A DNA stretch of 64,000 nt from Acanthacorydalis orientalis (Eukaryota > Arthropoda > Insecta > Megaloptera > Corydalidae), in contig CM068321.1 of the NCBI GenBank assembly GCA_034766995.1, positions 13,012,526 through 13,076,525 of the forward strand. The letters are read 5' to 3'. Shown here one piece after another: positions 1-14,338 of the stretch; the stretch's first letter is position 1, and each line of letters opens with the position of its first letter. A program made the position numbers and the translations under genes. The notes beneath the pieces are model-generated. The model was not told where the DNA came from and made no database searches. It worked only from the letters and a program-made list of their open reading frames with translations.

Positions 1-587
1 AATGTTGTTTAAAACTTACTCTAACAAAAATCAGAACTAAGTTTAGAGTAAAAAATCTCCTATTCACTCTAAACTGTTCGATGAAAATTCTAAATAAGTT
101 CAGAGTACATATACAACCCACCTTATGTTTAAATCTGAAATGGGTTGAATTCTACCGATAACCGAACATGTAGAAAGCTACTGAACTGAGAAAGTAAGAA
201 CGTGGCCTATTGTTAGTCCAAATCTGTTGGACTAAAGTAATTTAAATAAACTGTTTAAAATAATTGAAATACAATACTAAATGTAATACACTCTACGACT
301 ATATAAGATTCGATAATATGTTTAAAAATCGAATTTTACATTACTAAGATTTTAGTATACTACTAAATATCAAAATATGAAAGAGGATTTACACAGAAAA
401 CCAAAAAAGACGGATGTAAACCTGACAAAAGAATAATGAAACGAATAATTCTTAGAATGTAGAAAAGTTCATGGCTTATTTAGATCTTAAATACAGTATG
501 TACTTAAAACAAGCAATAAAATTGAACAGTATTCATTATTTATTTTTAATATTTTGGCTCTTTATTAATACAGTGTTCATTCATAAT

Positions 588-640
<53 letters not shown>

Positions 641-860
641 ATATATATATATTATTTATTTATTATATTCTTTATTGAGATAAACGTAATTTGTTAATCT
701 CGTATACATGTCACATTTCATACTTCTTTTACAGGTTAGTAACAAAATTTAAACGTGATATATATAAAACTTAGATAGTTTACTACATTTTAATTATAAT
801 TCACTTATTATACTTTACTATATCTGCATATTTATTTATTTTTTACATTCTATTCTTAAA

Positions 861-1205
861 CTAAATTTTAATTTCCAGTCTTTTAAAACAATTCTTTAAA
901 AATTTTACTAAATCAACACCAGACACTGATACCAAGAATACACTAATGCTAACCTGATTGATATTAGGAAGTAAATTTTCTTCTCTTAACAGTTCCAACC
1001 CTTTACAACCTTTCAGTATATGATTTTTTTTTATATATCCATGAAAAATTTTGCATACTTTGTTTCCACATTTATCTCTTTCAACGACCCAAACCCACCT
1101 ACCTAAACTAAATTTTGTAATTATTCTTCTTTCTGCACTTTTTAATTTGTGCATATAGGTAGCTACTTCTTCTTTAAATGACAACGTAGTAAAAAAGTCA
1201 GTGAT
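861..1205 (-). CDS. Unidentified terminal-exon-like reading frame
   Basis: An open frame of 114 codons from a possible acceptor (CACAAAGCTCAG, exon start 1205) to TAG at 861-863, followed within 30 nt by AATAAA hexamers (831-840), as expected of a last exon. It is less AT-biased than its flanks and has a believable protein-like composition: amphipathic, basic, with SLGRWVWVVERDKCGNKV and GCKGLELLREENLLPN. I do not recognise a family. A donor-like GTTAGC after NLLPNINQ (about 953) allows the alternative that this is an internal exon ending there. It cannot be a direct TkR exon: the TkR exon at 24702 ends in phase 2, while this frame starts in phase 0 at the acceptor. It may be a gene downstream of TkR or nested in it. 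Confidence 0.4.
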   Translation of the reverse strand: MTDFFTTLSFKEEVATYMHKLKSAERRIITKFSLGRWVWVVERDKCGNKVCKIFHGYIKKNHILKGCKGLELLREENLLPNINQVSISVFLVSVSGVDLVKFLKNCFKRLEIKI

Positions 1206-1217
1206 CTGAGCTTTGTG

Positions 1218-1300
1218 TTTATATATATTTATATACATATATATTTATATACATATATATTTATATACATATATACACACATATATATATATATATATAT
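1218..1300. repeat. 18-bp minisatellite followed by (AT)n
   Basis: About three copies of ATATTTATATACATATAT, then (CA) and (AT) units. It borders the acceptor-like end of the 861-1205 frame. Confidence 0.9.
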
Positions 1301-1449
1301 TCTAATCATATAATTATTGAAAATGTTATAATCTTAAACAAATTTAAAAATAAAATTCACTAAATAATACAATGAATAACTTTATAAAAATTACATTATC
1401 GTAATAAAATATTTGATCAATAGATAAATAAGATCTTTTGAATTAAATG

Positions 1450-1504
<55 letters not shown>

Positions 1505-2027
1505 CAAACATTCAAAAATTAATTATACATAACTATTGAATAATTGCAATAAAATATAAATCTGAATGTCGTGTAATGTATTTATATCTCTAGCGGGATA
1601 TAAATACCATTAAACTGTAAATAAAAAGTATTGTTCAGGAAGAAAGCCTCACTATATATTACACTTCAAAAAATAAATAAAACTTTATAAAATTCCAGCG
1701 AAAAATTCTGTAAACGTAGACTTGTAGGGGATAGAGACAGCAGTATATAACAAGATATAACATTACTAAACTATTGTGTTTTATTTCGATCGATATTCCA
1801 TGTTACTGGAATTTCATACAATACGATGCATGTATTGTTTATATAGCACTGTATTATCTATTTCATTGTATCAAGAAATACATATTTTATTTGCATTTTA
1901 ATACTGTACTGCTTTTTAAAACATTTTTTATTATACAACTAGAAGTTGTACTTCAGTTAAACAATGATTCTCTGATATTTTGTTTGAATTAGGAATACTA
2001 TTGTATATATAAATATATTTAAATATA

Positions 2028-2059
<32 letters not shown>

Positions 2060-2077
2060 AACACATATATTACATAT

Positions 2078-2112
<35 letters not shown>

Positions 2113-4698
2113 AGGTCCAAGATCAAAAGATAACATATTTTTTACAAAATTTATTATCCAACTCAGTTAATCAGTTTTAGTAATTAAGAATAATATAAAT
2201 AATTAAAAATCCCTTAAAATAAGAAAAAGACAAATAACGAAAGAAGAACAAAATTATTCGAGTAAGTAGTTTTTTGTTTATTTTTTGATACTTATAAAAT
2301 TTATTTTTAAACTTTAAGAAAGAAATTTGAAAATAAATATATTTTTTAAAAGGAACCGTTATAAAACTGTTTATAATTACTATCTATATTGAATTTAATA
2401 TATATATATATATATATATGAATATAAAGTCAATATTGTTATAGTTTTTTTATAGACTATTATTTACTCGGCATTTAGTTTATACGTAAGTTTGTGTTCA
2501 TATCGTATTCGATCCTGAAATATATTTTATTTCATTCTACTATTAACTACATAATCAATTTCATGAACTTGCTTACTCTCATCCACTTCATTTGACTAAC
2601 ATTACATTTTCCAAGAAGTATACTAAGTTATAATGAGTATTAACATCATGACGTAATAACTGTGCACTAAGTATCTATTCCTTACATAATCACTACATTT
2701 ATGTATTCTTGTAGTGGTATTGGACGGAACGATGCTTGAGGAAAGCGAAAACATGCTAAACTGAGCACATGATGGGATATATCTACATCATACGCGCATC
2801 TCAATCTAAAATAATGTTTTACATGTGCATACTATAGATATATTTTTCATATTTACATACTAAACATTCTGATAACGACTCGATGATATCTTTCTGAGAA
2901 ATCTTTAGATATCTTTCTGAGAAAATAACTTCATTCAGTTTGATACTTTTCATTGATCTGCATGGTTTTTAATGAATCTGGCTGAAATAATTTTTAATAA
3001 AACTTAGTATTCTATACTTTCAAGTTCTTAAAATATTTAGAATTAGGTACTAGTCACTACAGTTGCCACTAGAACAAGAAAATGAATCCATTTGAAAGTG
3101 ATATATTTAAATTTCTAGCGTATTACGAAGAGAACGGATATTAACTAATTCCATTGTTTTTAATAGAACATTTTCATTATTACTTAAGTTGTACAATATT
3201 ATTTACAAAAAATACACATTGTTATTAAAACCGACGTTACGAAAATAATTTATTTTTTTACATGTTTCCAAAATAATAACTTCTAAAATAACGATAATAA
3301 TCTTTTAGTTTATGTAAAGATGAATAAATTTCTCAAATTATTGGAAGTATTTTTTATCTTGGATTATTTTAAAATATTGTTTAGAAGTAGGTTTTTACCA
3401 AACATTTTTTTTCTATTTACAAACGATTATTTTTTGAATTTTGGAATTAACCTTAATCGTTGATAACCAGTTTGAAATATTTATTGGTTTATTAGGTGTA
3501 TTTAGTGACAACGAAACAATTCTTCAACGTTTGTTTCTTCTATAATTACCAGTACAAATAGAAAAACTGCAGAAAACGATCTGCTGATTAGCAGTGGTGG
3601 AATTCAATTATTCGCTTTAACGTTGTTACAGTTGATGCAATGTTTAATATAACCGAGTACTGATCACAGAGCACATGACTAATTTATTAAAGTGTAGACA
3701 TACATAGTGATTTTTAGAACTAGTTAAGATCAAAAATATCAATATTTTTGTCTGACAAAATCTAGGCTCAATAATTGTGGCCTTATATCAGTCTAGTAAG
3801 ATGTGTTTGTCAGTGACGGTACATTTCGATGTCTACAACCAATCAATTTCTTCAATTGAACCGGAAATGCCAGGTGCATTACACAAGTTTCGGTGTCTTT
3901 GTACAGAACGAATGATTGCTATTTAAAAACTTCTCTACTGTTAGGAGACAAGAATCTATGTGCACAATGCCATTCTGAACAAAATCATCGTAATTAAAGA
4001 GTATATTAAAATAGAGTTTTTATTCTTATACGAAAACATGTTGACGTATTTTAATTATTTTTGATTGTATTAAATGTTAAAGGAATATTCAAATCAATAA
4101 CTTTTAGTTTAGTGATCCAGTTTATACAGACATAATAAATACTAGATTGATAATTTTACTCGAAAATCTTCTCAAAATTTAATGTTAAAGATGTTATATA
4201 AATATTACTTTTTTATAGGAAGACTTCTTGTACAAGTAAAATTAAAATAATAGGAATGCTTTGGTTATTAAATCCTTAAGAAATAAATAAAATTATTCAA
4301 CATAGTGTGTAAAAAATACTTGAATTTCATTAATCGCTCATATATAATAAATTCAAACAAAAAATAAAAAATAAAAACATTAAAATCGTATAATAAAAAA
4401 AATGCGACTGTATACAAACAAAAATATATGGTGAATTGTCGTAATTACATTTTTACATTAATATTGTGACAAATATTACATTATTTTCGTTGTTCACCCC
4501 TACTATCGATTTACGTTTAGTATATTAAAGTTGAAAGTTTTCCAGTTTGCAAACCATACCAATCATTACAAAGTTAGAGCTCAAAGGTACCCTCATTAAT
4601 GTTTATATAGTTTCAAGAGTCAAAATTAATAAACATAATCATTGGTGAACAGTGCTATATTTATTTGTGTTGCTTATGAATATATAAAATATACACAA

Positions 4699-4755
<57 letters not shown>

Positions 4756-5440
4756 CGTTAATAATTAATAAACATAAAAATCAACCAATTTTGAATACAG
4801 TACACTTTCATGAAATAAATAGCATTATTTCACAAAAGAAAGTATAATTTTAATTATGAACTATGGATTTCGTTTGCAATAAATACAATGATGAATCGAC
4901 TTTAAAAGGGAAGAAGCATAAAAAATTAATTCCCGCATAATTAATCAATTAGAGTTTTAACACAAACTATTTGAAAAACATAATGGTTGAAACTGATTTT
5001 TGTTTTATTTCTATATTTTATGTATTTTAATTAATTGTCTGAAAATGTCTCATTCATCTTATAATCGCATTAGAACGACCGAATGACATTATAAATGATT
5101 TAATTTAATAAATTATCCTGAAATGGTAAGAACGAGTAATATTCTTCTAGTGTAAGCTCTTTCTATTATTTGTATCTTATATATATATATACATAATTTT
5201 CAAATTACTATATTTCATGCAATCTTCTTAATGTATACTTATTCTTTTAAATGTATTTTCCTTGATATTTTATTTATACCGGTCATTTATGTTGTCTACA
5301 TTTTTACATTTTCTTTTCTTCTTTATCTACCTAAGTATGACACTTTTTATATTAATATCAGAAGTATTTTAAATTCTATTTTTGTCACTCTAACAGAAAA
5401 TCATTTTCATAGAATTTTTAGAATCACAATATTCCCTAAC

Positions 5441-5491
<51 letters not shown>

Positions 5492-6649
5492 TTTCTTGTC
5501 AATATTTCATTAAATTTCATTCATTTATTAATTTCAAAAGATATTGTCTTTAATTTTTTATTTTCGTAACACAATCATTCAATCTACTTGATTTATTCCA
5601 TTATCCCATCATTTGCGTCTCAATCAACTACCGGGAAGTTCCTACACCCAATTTTTTTTACAATGTCAGTATATTATATTTAAAAAAAAACTGTTTTTAT
5701 TATTTATCAATTATACACGAATAAAATACTATATGAAAAAATAAGAATATTATGGTACAAAGAAAGAAATTTATATTTATTTATAAAAATGAAACATTAT
5801 GGTTATTTGTTTATGTTTATACATTTCTGTCCGTAAAATTTTAAGTTTATACTAAAAATTATAAATTTAAATTATGTGCTACGCTGTTATTATTATAAGG
5901 TAAAGTATCTTTTAACTTTAATGACCTCAGAGTGGCTATTTTCCGTAGACTCTGCGAACTGTTTTGTAAAATTTATATCAAATATTTCTGAATAGAATAC
6001 CTTTATTTTTTTTAAATATTCTTTATAAGACAATTTATGTTTACAGAGGTGTTTTTTAAGTTACTCATAAATATTCAATAAATTTTATGTCTGATCTCTA
6101 TGTTGCTGAATAGAGCTGTTGAAAAACGTTTCAAATAAGCCATTTCTGACAATATCTGCTACATTTTTAACTTTCTTTGTCTTATTTATAGAAAATAGTA
6201 TTAAATAAAGATAGAATGTTACAACGCAAAGATTAATGAAATATACGGTATGTGTGTATGAGTAAAAAAATTGAAATTATCAATTTAGAATGATAAAATG
6301 GCTTGATTGTTAATTTAAAAATCAACTAAAGAACAGTGAGAATCAAAATAACATATTTTATTTAAAAATAGTACAGACATTTCTAAAAGAGAAGTTATTA
6401 AATATACTCGTTTTTTAAAAAATCAATTTTATTGTACAATAGTTGTAACTTTTAATAATATTATATATGTCATACTAAGATGTGAAAAAGTATCTATAGA
6501 TTAATACTCTCACAAACAATTCAAGTATAAATCGTTATTTTCACAAAATCATTTTTCTGTTTACAAATATTCAATTATTATTAATCATTTTCATTTCATA
6601 TTGTTACTTATATGTATATATTTAGTGATTTCATAATCTTTTTTATTTT

Positions 6650-6835
6650 AGTACTGTGAGAATGATGAAATTTCTATCTAAATGAATATGAGCCACTATC
6701 TGAAATGATCTAAAATCATTTATTGAACAATTTTAATAAGAAAAATGCTTGTAGTTATTGACTGGAGAGAAAAATTATTTTGTGAACGTGAATTTGGCCA
6801 CAGTGGTAGAATTAGGTTATCATAAATCGTTACTT
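6650..6835 (+). repeat. Dispersed repeat, diverged copy
   Basis: Aligns by eye with the copies at 45560 and 61280: GTACTGTGAGAATGATGAAA, ATGAATATGAGCC, CATTTATTGAACAATTTT, then GAGAAAAATTATTTTGTGAA and GAATTTGGCCACAGTGGTAG. It is more diverged than the others. Confidence 0.5.
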
Positions 6836-7017
6836 TTTAAAAAAAAAATTATATCATGTATCAATAATTAGTATCACATGGGACAGAAATAAGACATGTT
6901 CAAATAGATACCAAAATATCATATGCAAATTGTAAAGTAAAAAGTGTAAACATGAAGTAAATAAAACCAAAAATAGTAATATAAGAATATAGTTCATACG
7001 TATTTATAGGGGAACAA

Positions 7018-7276
7018 AATGATAAACACAGTGTAGAGAATTACTACAGAGAAGAATTGAATTAATATCATACACTACAAGTTAGAAATAAACTCAGTTC
7101 TGAAGAAATGCATCATAGATTCTAATCTAATTGAATTAATTACCTAACATAATGATAAACACTCTGTAGAGAATTTCTACAGAGAAGAAGCGAATTAATG
7201 CCATACACTGCAAGTTATAAATAAGCTCAGTTCTGAAGAAATGCATCATAGATTCTAATCTAATTGAATTAATATA
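7018..7276. repeat. Tandem duplication, 133-bp unit, two copies
   Basis: Copy 1 (7018-7150) and copy 2 (7151-7276) share long identical stretches such as GAAGAAATGCATCATAGATT and CTAATCTAATTGAATTAAT, with scattered differences earlier in the unit. Copy 2 contains a perfect hairpin (CTCTGTAGA / TCTACAGAG) that copy 1 has lost or never had. Confidence 0.9.
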
Positions 7277-9799
7277 ATACGTTATAAAGGAACGAAATTG
7301 TAATTATGAGCTAAAATAAAGTAGAGATCTCCCATATAGAATAATAATCTAAGGAAGATATGTATGTAATTAATTTAAACCCAATGTATATAAATGCACG
7401 AATTAATTTAAATTATAGAAAAGTAATCTGAAAAGTAATCTCAATAAATAAATGAAATATTACATGTTACTCATACTTTTATACATAAATTGTAATTATT
7501 AACAAAAAGAACTTTTGAAAATGTGAAAATCCAGAATTTTGAACCGAAACAAAGTATAAGCTATTGTCTATAAATTTATCGTACAGTAAGCCTAAATAGA
7601 TTTATTGTCCAGTTATATCGACATTATTTCGACAACCCGGACTACATTCAAAATTTATGTTATTATCTATACATTCAATAACTTTCACAGATACTTTATT
7701 TCCAGTGTTCAAACCGAAACCATCAACTACATTATTTTCCTTTTCATCTTAATAATACGAAACACCGTCAATATCTAAAATTTACTCATCATAAACAGGT
7801 AGTATCATCATCGAACGCAATATCTTGTTACCTTCGTATACACATTTCCGATTACTTTCTCATACCCAACTATAACACTCTTTATATTGAAACCTGGTTT
7901 CATGAATTTATACATCATCTATACCTGCATCTCTATATATTTTATATATCCACCAATATATATATATATACATATATATAAATTATTGAAAAATTCTTAA
8001 TCGACATTTTATTGATTGAGTCTGAAACAATTTAATTTTATATAATTTTTAATTCTATATGTTTAATAATTTTTTTTTGGTTGGGTTATTATTATTATAA
8101 TCTACTCTATTCTTTCATTCCGCTTCATTTAATATTTTTTAATATATTATTTGTCATCTCAAACACAACATCGTCACTGTACATATTTTTCTTTAATCTT
8201 ATCACAAAAATATCTTGTAAAGTTAATAACATAATTTATGGATTGACGTCTCATTATAATGCATTCAACAACTGAACAGAATTTCACTTGAGATTTTCAA
8301 GATAAACAAAATTAAGTTTTGAAGTATTTTTTTATCATTGTCTATTAAATGGATCAACAAATTAGTTTATCAAGAAAACGAACTCTTAAATACACCAGCA
8401 ATTATATAGAGAAGAGTTTGTGGGATACGAACAACAATACTTATAGAAAGTTTGGTTTTGAAAGCCTTATCAAAACAGAAATACTTTTTTAAAATTAAAG
8501 ATTCATAAAAAAAACATAAATTAAAGATATAGGAAACATTTATTTTTTTAAATAATGTATTCGATGAAAAATAATATATTTTATTTTTATGATATATATG
8601 TAGAATACAATGCAGTAAATTTTTTTTTGAGATGTATAAGGCTACACAAATATTATTTACAAGTGAATGTATTCAAAATAAAAATATTATTGGTAATTGA
8701 GATATTTATTACATTGCTGTGAAATTTAAAATTTTCTTCTGTTATATAATAAATTACAGTTAACGTTTAACCAAAAATAATATATGTTAAAATTATATAA
8801 TTAAACTCGTCGTTCACAGGGAGGAGACCAACTTGTTAGTCACAAAAAAAATTATATAACTATGTGATTTCGAACAAAAATCTTCTACAGTTAATTTATT
8901 ATTTCATACTATGAATATACAAATTTTCATGCTCTCTCTTTCCATTTTTATTTTATGTGTATGCTTATATAAAAAAATTAAATACTTTTATTTATGAAAG
9001 TTTAATTTCTTCTCATTTAAATTCGAGCACTTTAAATTAAAAACTAATTATAAAGTGTACTTTTTGTACATTAAAAATTTAAATAAAGACAAAATTAAAT
9101 TTCTCGACCATATTATCGTGAATGTTAGTTGTAAAAAATATAATTTTATATGTTAGTAGGTAATATTTCAAAACATTTTTATATATTTACTTTGTCTACG
9201 ACTTACATTAATAGTTTTTTTTTAAAAAAAAATAACGTGCGATACTTAATTACGTGTTTTACATTTAAAATAAATAGTTTTTTGTTAATTTTCTCTATTA
9301 GTGAACAAGAAATAAAAAAAAAACAATTAGAGTTCTTTATATGAAGGACATGTACTGATCAGCACGTTACCAAAATTATTTATTTTGAAAGAAATAGAAA
9401 AATTTAAACACGTACGTATAAATGGCCTGAAAAATTATACGTTTTACGTGCTTTTCAAATAAGTTTGCAATAAGAAGTTTTTATCGATATTATTTGAAAC
9501 ACATTTATATATTTATAGGATGTTCAATATAGGCTTTATATACATACAAACATAATAATTTATATTTATTTATTAATAATGATGATATGAAACCAGTTTA
9601 AGTCAGTTCTCTATAAAATTATTAATTTTTTCAATAAATATATTGACGGATAATTTCAGAAATCACGAGTAAAAAGGTTATTAGTTAATATATTTCACGA
9701 TAAACGACAGATAAAAACAGATACAGAATAGAAATTGCATTTATTACATGAACTAAAACGTTAGATATTGCGATATTTCAATTTAATGATTTATAAATA

Positions 9800-9803
<4 letters not shown>

Positions 9804-9866
<63 letters not shown>

Positions 9867-9948
9867 ATATGGATAGAGAGAGAGAGAGTGGTATATATAT
9901 ATATATATATAGATATATATATATACATGTAGAGAGAGGGCATGTATG

Positions 9949-10014
<66 letters not shown>
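9804..10014. repeat. Compound (AT)n/(AG)n microsatellite
   Basis: Two long pure (AT)n runs separated by two (GA)n islands (near 9872 and 9931) and a CATGTATGTATGTG patch. Confidence 0.97.
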
Positions 10015-10015
<1 letters not shown>

Positions 10016-10334
10016 GTATTGTCGAAATAACTCAAATATTTTGAATTCTATTATTCTTTAAATTATTACTTATTCAAAAAAATTAAACACAACATCTTTA
10101 TTAATAAATTTTAAAATTGTATTGTTTTATACAGGAATGAAGAAAAAAGAAAATCGCAGAAGTTCCTACAATATTTATATTTTTTTTATATTTCGATAAG
10201 ACAATGTTCAGTACAAATATATTTTGTAGATAAAATTATTCATTACTAAACAAATACATTTAATATTTGCATCTACTTGATAGTAATGTTTATTAATTTC
10301 TCCAAATTAATGATATTTTATAAATTCTAATTAC

Positions 10335-10393
<59 letters not shown>

Positions 10394-11123
10394 TTTTTCT
10401 GTGCTCTCATTTTTTTATATTTCTTAGTGCAGTAGTAATGGCAATACTTTTTCACATTATATATAAATATTTATATTCGAAACATACTGAAATCTTATAA
10501 ACACTCTTATTTGTAAAAGCACATATATATTTCAAGGAAAAAACATTTTGTTTTATATAACAATTATTTAAAAAGTAATACTTTAACAAAAATACTTTTT
10601 GTACATACAATTAAAATAGAGAATGTAATTAAAAATGAATTAAAAAAAACACTATATAAATATTTATATACGCAGCTATTTAAATAATATTTTATGAATT
10701 TGGAATTCGTATATTTTCTCATATTAAAATTCTACCACCACTATAGTCAATTAAAAAATTATGAATTGTAGTTAAACAAGCTACATGAATAATTTAATTG
10801 AAACTGTTAGTTATACTAAATTTTTAATTCCCAACAAAAATATTATAATGAAAAAATAAATAAAAATCCTAAAATTGGAACATTTGAACTAAAATATCAA
10901 CAATAAACTGTAATGATAATTTATTTATAAAATACTAGCACCTCGGAAGTGTAATTCCATAGCCCTAAAGCACATTAACATGTTTATTTTAAATTTGCCG
11001 ATTAGTGAAAACAACATTTTTCGAAACAACCAAATTACAAAGTACTTAATGAAAAATACTTCCTGTCCAAATTATCGAGTATCCGGATTATTGTACCGCC
11101 ACTATACAACACATTCACACATA

Positions 11124-11160
<37 letters not shown>

Positions 11161-11432
11161 GTGTACGTGTTTGTATAAGTATAAAACATTTATCTACTAA
11201 ATCTCTATCCATTTGTTTAACATCTATTTAAAGAAACTTCAAATAGATCAGAAACCTTAAATTTGACATGACCAGAATTTATATATTTAAACGAACAATA
11301 AATTTTAATTTTATAAGTAATACAATATGTTTTCAAAAAAAAAAATATGATTGCATAGTGTAAAATATTATTTTATTAAAAAAAATAATCTAAATATATA
11401 TGCATACATGAACAGTATTATAGTATATAAAT

Positions 11433-11434
11433 GT

Positions 11435-11475
<41 letters not shown>

Positions 11476-11504
11476 GTATATATATATATGTATATATATA
11501 TATG

Positions 11505-11535
<31 letters not shown>

Positions 11536-11560
11536 GTATATATGTGTATATATATGTACA

Positions 11561-11608
<48 letters not shown>

Positions 11609-11735
11609 CACATATATGTATATATATACACATATATGTATATATATATATACATATATGTAATATATACATATATGTATATATTACATATATGTAATAT
11701 ATACATATATGTAATATATACATATATGTATATAT

Positions 11736-11773
<38 letters not shown>

Positions 11774-11774
11774 A
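11433..11774. repeat. Compound (AT)n/(TATG)n array with higher-order palindromes
   Basis: About 340 bp of TATATATG / CATATATA units. From about 11650 to 11740 the unit TAATATATACATATATG and its complement alternate, giving nested palindromes. All ORFs here, on both strands, are Tyr-Ile repeats produced by the microsatellite. Confidence 0.97.
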
Positions 11775-12217
11775 TATTTTTATTAACTTTATTAAGTAGA
11801 CAGACATTTTACAAAACTAATTGCTTTAAAAAAATATATATTTTTTCAATTTAATAATAGTAACTCTGCAGTCACTGAAATTATTATTCTTACAATGAAT
11901 TAACAAGAATATTAAAATATTAGTTTATACACAAATGTACGGTTTTATAAAATAGAACTATATCAATAAATTAATAAATAAATATTTGCAAAAATATTTT
12001 TTTTAACTATTTCACTCTTATTCTTATGTAGTAAATATAAATTTACTAAAATAAAGATATGAAAAAATGTAATTTATAGTTCCATAGAAAATGAATTTGC
12101 ACAGATAATGGCAAATATAAATATGAAAACGTATTAATATTTCCACAGCAAAAAGTTTTTAATGTATAATATTTCATTTTTATATTTTATATGAGAAACC
12201 GTTATACACACAAATAC

Positions 12218-12227
<10 letters not shown>

Positions 12228-12309
<82 letters not shown>

Positions 12310-12323
12310 TATGCACATATAAA

Positions 12324-12383
<60 letters not shown>

Positions 12384-12438
12384 TAGATATATATGTATAT
12401 ATATGTATATATATATATATATATATATAATATGTATG

Positions 12439-12474
<36 letters not shown>

Positions 12475-12482
12475 CATACATA
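12228..12482. repeat. Compound (AT)n array
   Basis: About 250 bp of (AT)n broken by ACATATATATGCACATATAAAC, GATAGATA and TATGTATGTATGTG patches, ending in GTATACATACATA. Confidence 0.97.
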
Positions 12483-13929
12483 TTCGATTAAATATATTTA
12501 ATATATTAAGAATTTTATAGTTATTGAAAAACATACCTTTCATTTTATCACATTATACCCGTTCTTTTTTCGGTACAAATAACCATACAGTATAAAAAGT
12601 TCACACACCACATGTATTAACCACGTGGTCGACAATAGCATAATAAAAATAAAATATAAAACTCGAATTGATAGAACACATATCATAATTAAAAATGTAC
12701 ATATTTCGTTGCAAATTTTACTAGATAACTGTCTATTTTCATTTCACAAAACTTGATAAAATAGATATCAATCCATTAGACATTATAATACACTGAATAC
12801 TTTGGTAAATACCTACATTAATAATGTATTATCATAGGTAAGAGCATGCGCATTGTGTAAATAAAATTTTTACCGTTCCTTTGATCAGGCTACATATATT
12901 TTTCATGTGTAAATTGCATAACACAATACTGTTGTACTGTGTGTACACTATCCTTCTTTATATGTAAGGTAAAAAAGGATAGGGGTAAGACTAATATAGT
13001 TCCATTTATTTTTACTTGTTTGACATACATTGAACTGTTATCCTATTGAAATATGGTATTCTTCTAAACATTTATTTACATTTTTTTAACTTTAGAAGTG
13101 TATTTTTTTATAAGTAGAATAAAGAATAACTACTACCAAATTTAAATGAAAATAGTATTGAAAAATATAAGAACTAAAGATTTTTTAATTAAATAATACT
13201 TTTATAATTATCCGGCACTAATATATAAGAATAAAGATATATTATTTGGTAGTACGGAAACGATACTTTATACATAAATAGATTAATTTCAACTTGATTT
13301 AAAGTCATCTCCTTATTTGTGTATTAGAATTGAATGATTTCTCAATGAGTTTTATAATGAATGGATTTTTTATATACTAAATAAATTGAAATACCATAGT
13401 GATAAAAGTATATTATTATCTGTGATATTAATAAAAAAAATCGAAATATTATTGAAAATAATAGAGTATAATTGATATGCAAACTTGTTCAATTTCATCC
13501 TATAGCATTATTGTTTTACCATGAATAGTAATTAAAATTGTGGATGAAACTTTGTTGATATATTTGAAAGTGCTTGTTTTGTTATAGTTGTTCAGCTCAT
13601 GAAGTAATATCGACTGAGTGTTTCAAAACTACTCTTTCTCATTTACAAATATACTCAAGTGCAATCAATATAATCCAAATATGTATCACTTCACCTTTTA
13701 AAATTTTAATGAAAAATACTCTGTCTAAACTCTAACCATTTTGAAAATAAAATTTTGGCTGACGGTTAACCAAACCCAGCCTATAAGGTAACATATCAGT
13801 TATAAAAAAAATATCTTTTTATTTCATATGACATTCTACTACATTTTCAAAAACTGTAAATATTTATGTTACTTTAATCTTAATTCTTATAAATGTTACT
13901 AAATTACTAAAAACCTATTACTATTTGTT

Positions 13930-13976
<47 letters not shown>

Positions 13977-14244
13977 AATGTAAACGCAATCATGGTGTAT
14001 TATCGTTGAGATTTTAACGTTCTCTTTTTCTGTAACACTGTCAAGTAATATCACGCTTGAATGAATTACAATAAAAGGGTGAGCCGTTGATGAGATTTTT
14101 TATGTTTGAATACATATAAAATCCATGAATTTTTTATAAGAGAATTCATCTTTTTATTTTAGCAAATTGTAAGTTCAGTTTTTTGACGAATAATTAAGTT
14201 ACTTTATGTAAAGAAATATGGAAGGTTTTATTAATGAATCTCCT

Positions 14245-14294
<50 letters not shown>

Positions 14295-14300
14295 AATATA

Positions 14301-14338
<38 letters not shown>

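Larger units (their letters stand above)
1206..7017. other. Non-coding AT-rich stretch
   Basis: Probably TkR intron or intergenic. It contains an 18-bp minisatellite plus (AT)n at 1218-1300, (AT)n at 1454-1496, 2007-2112, 4700-4750 and 5444-5487, a short tandem GATATCTTTCTGAGAAA pair near 2885-2925, and the dispersed-repeat copy at 6650. I find no convincing exon. Confidence 0.6.

Noticed and set aside
7018..7276. Tandem repeat as CRISPR or satellite array
   Set aside because: Only two adjacent 133-bp copies without spacers; a local duplication in an animal genome.
11351..11854. Overlapping ORFs of up to 167 codons on both strands made of Tyr-Ile repeats
   Set aside because: Direct translation of (AT)n microsatellite in several frames; the same happens at 9778-10035, 12263-12543, 21214-21779, 38167-38508 and 41870-42182.
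12620..12629. Palindromic E-box ACCACGTGGT as a regulatory site
   Set aside because: A lone 10-bp palindrome in 64 kb is not evidence of function; no cluster of other sites around it.
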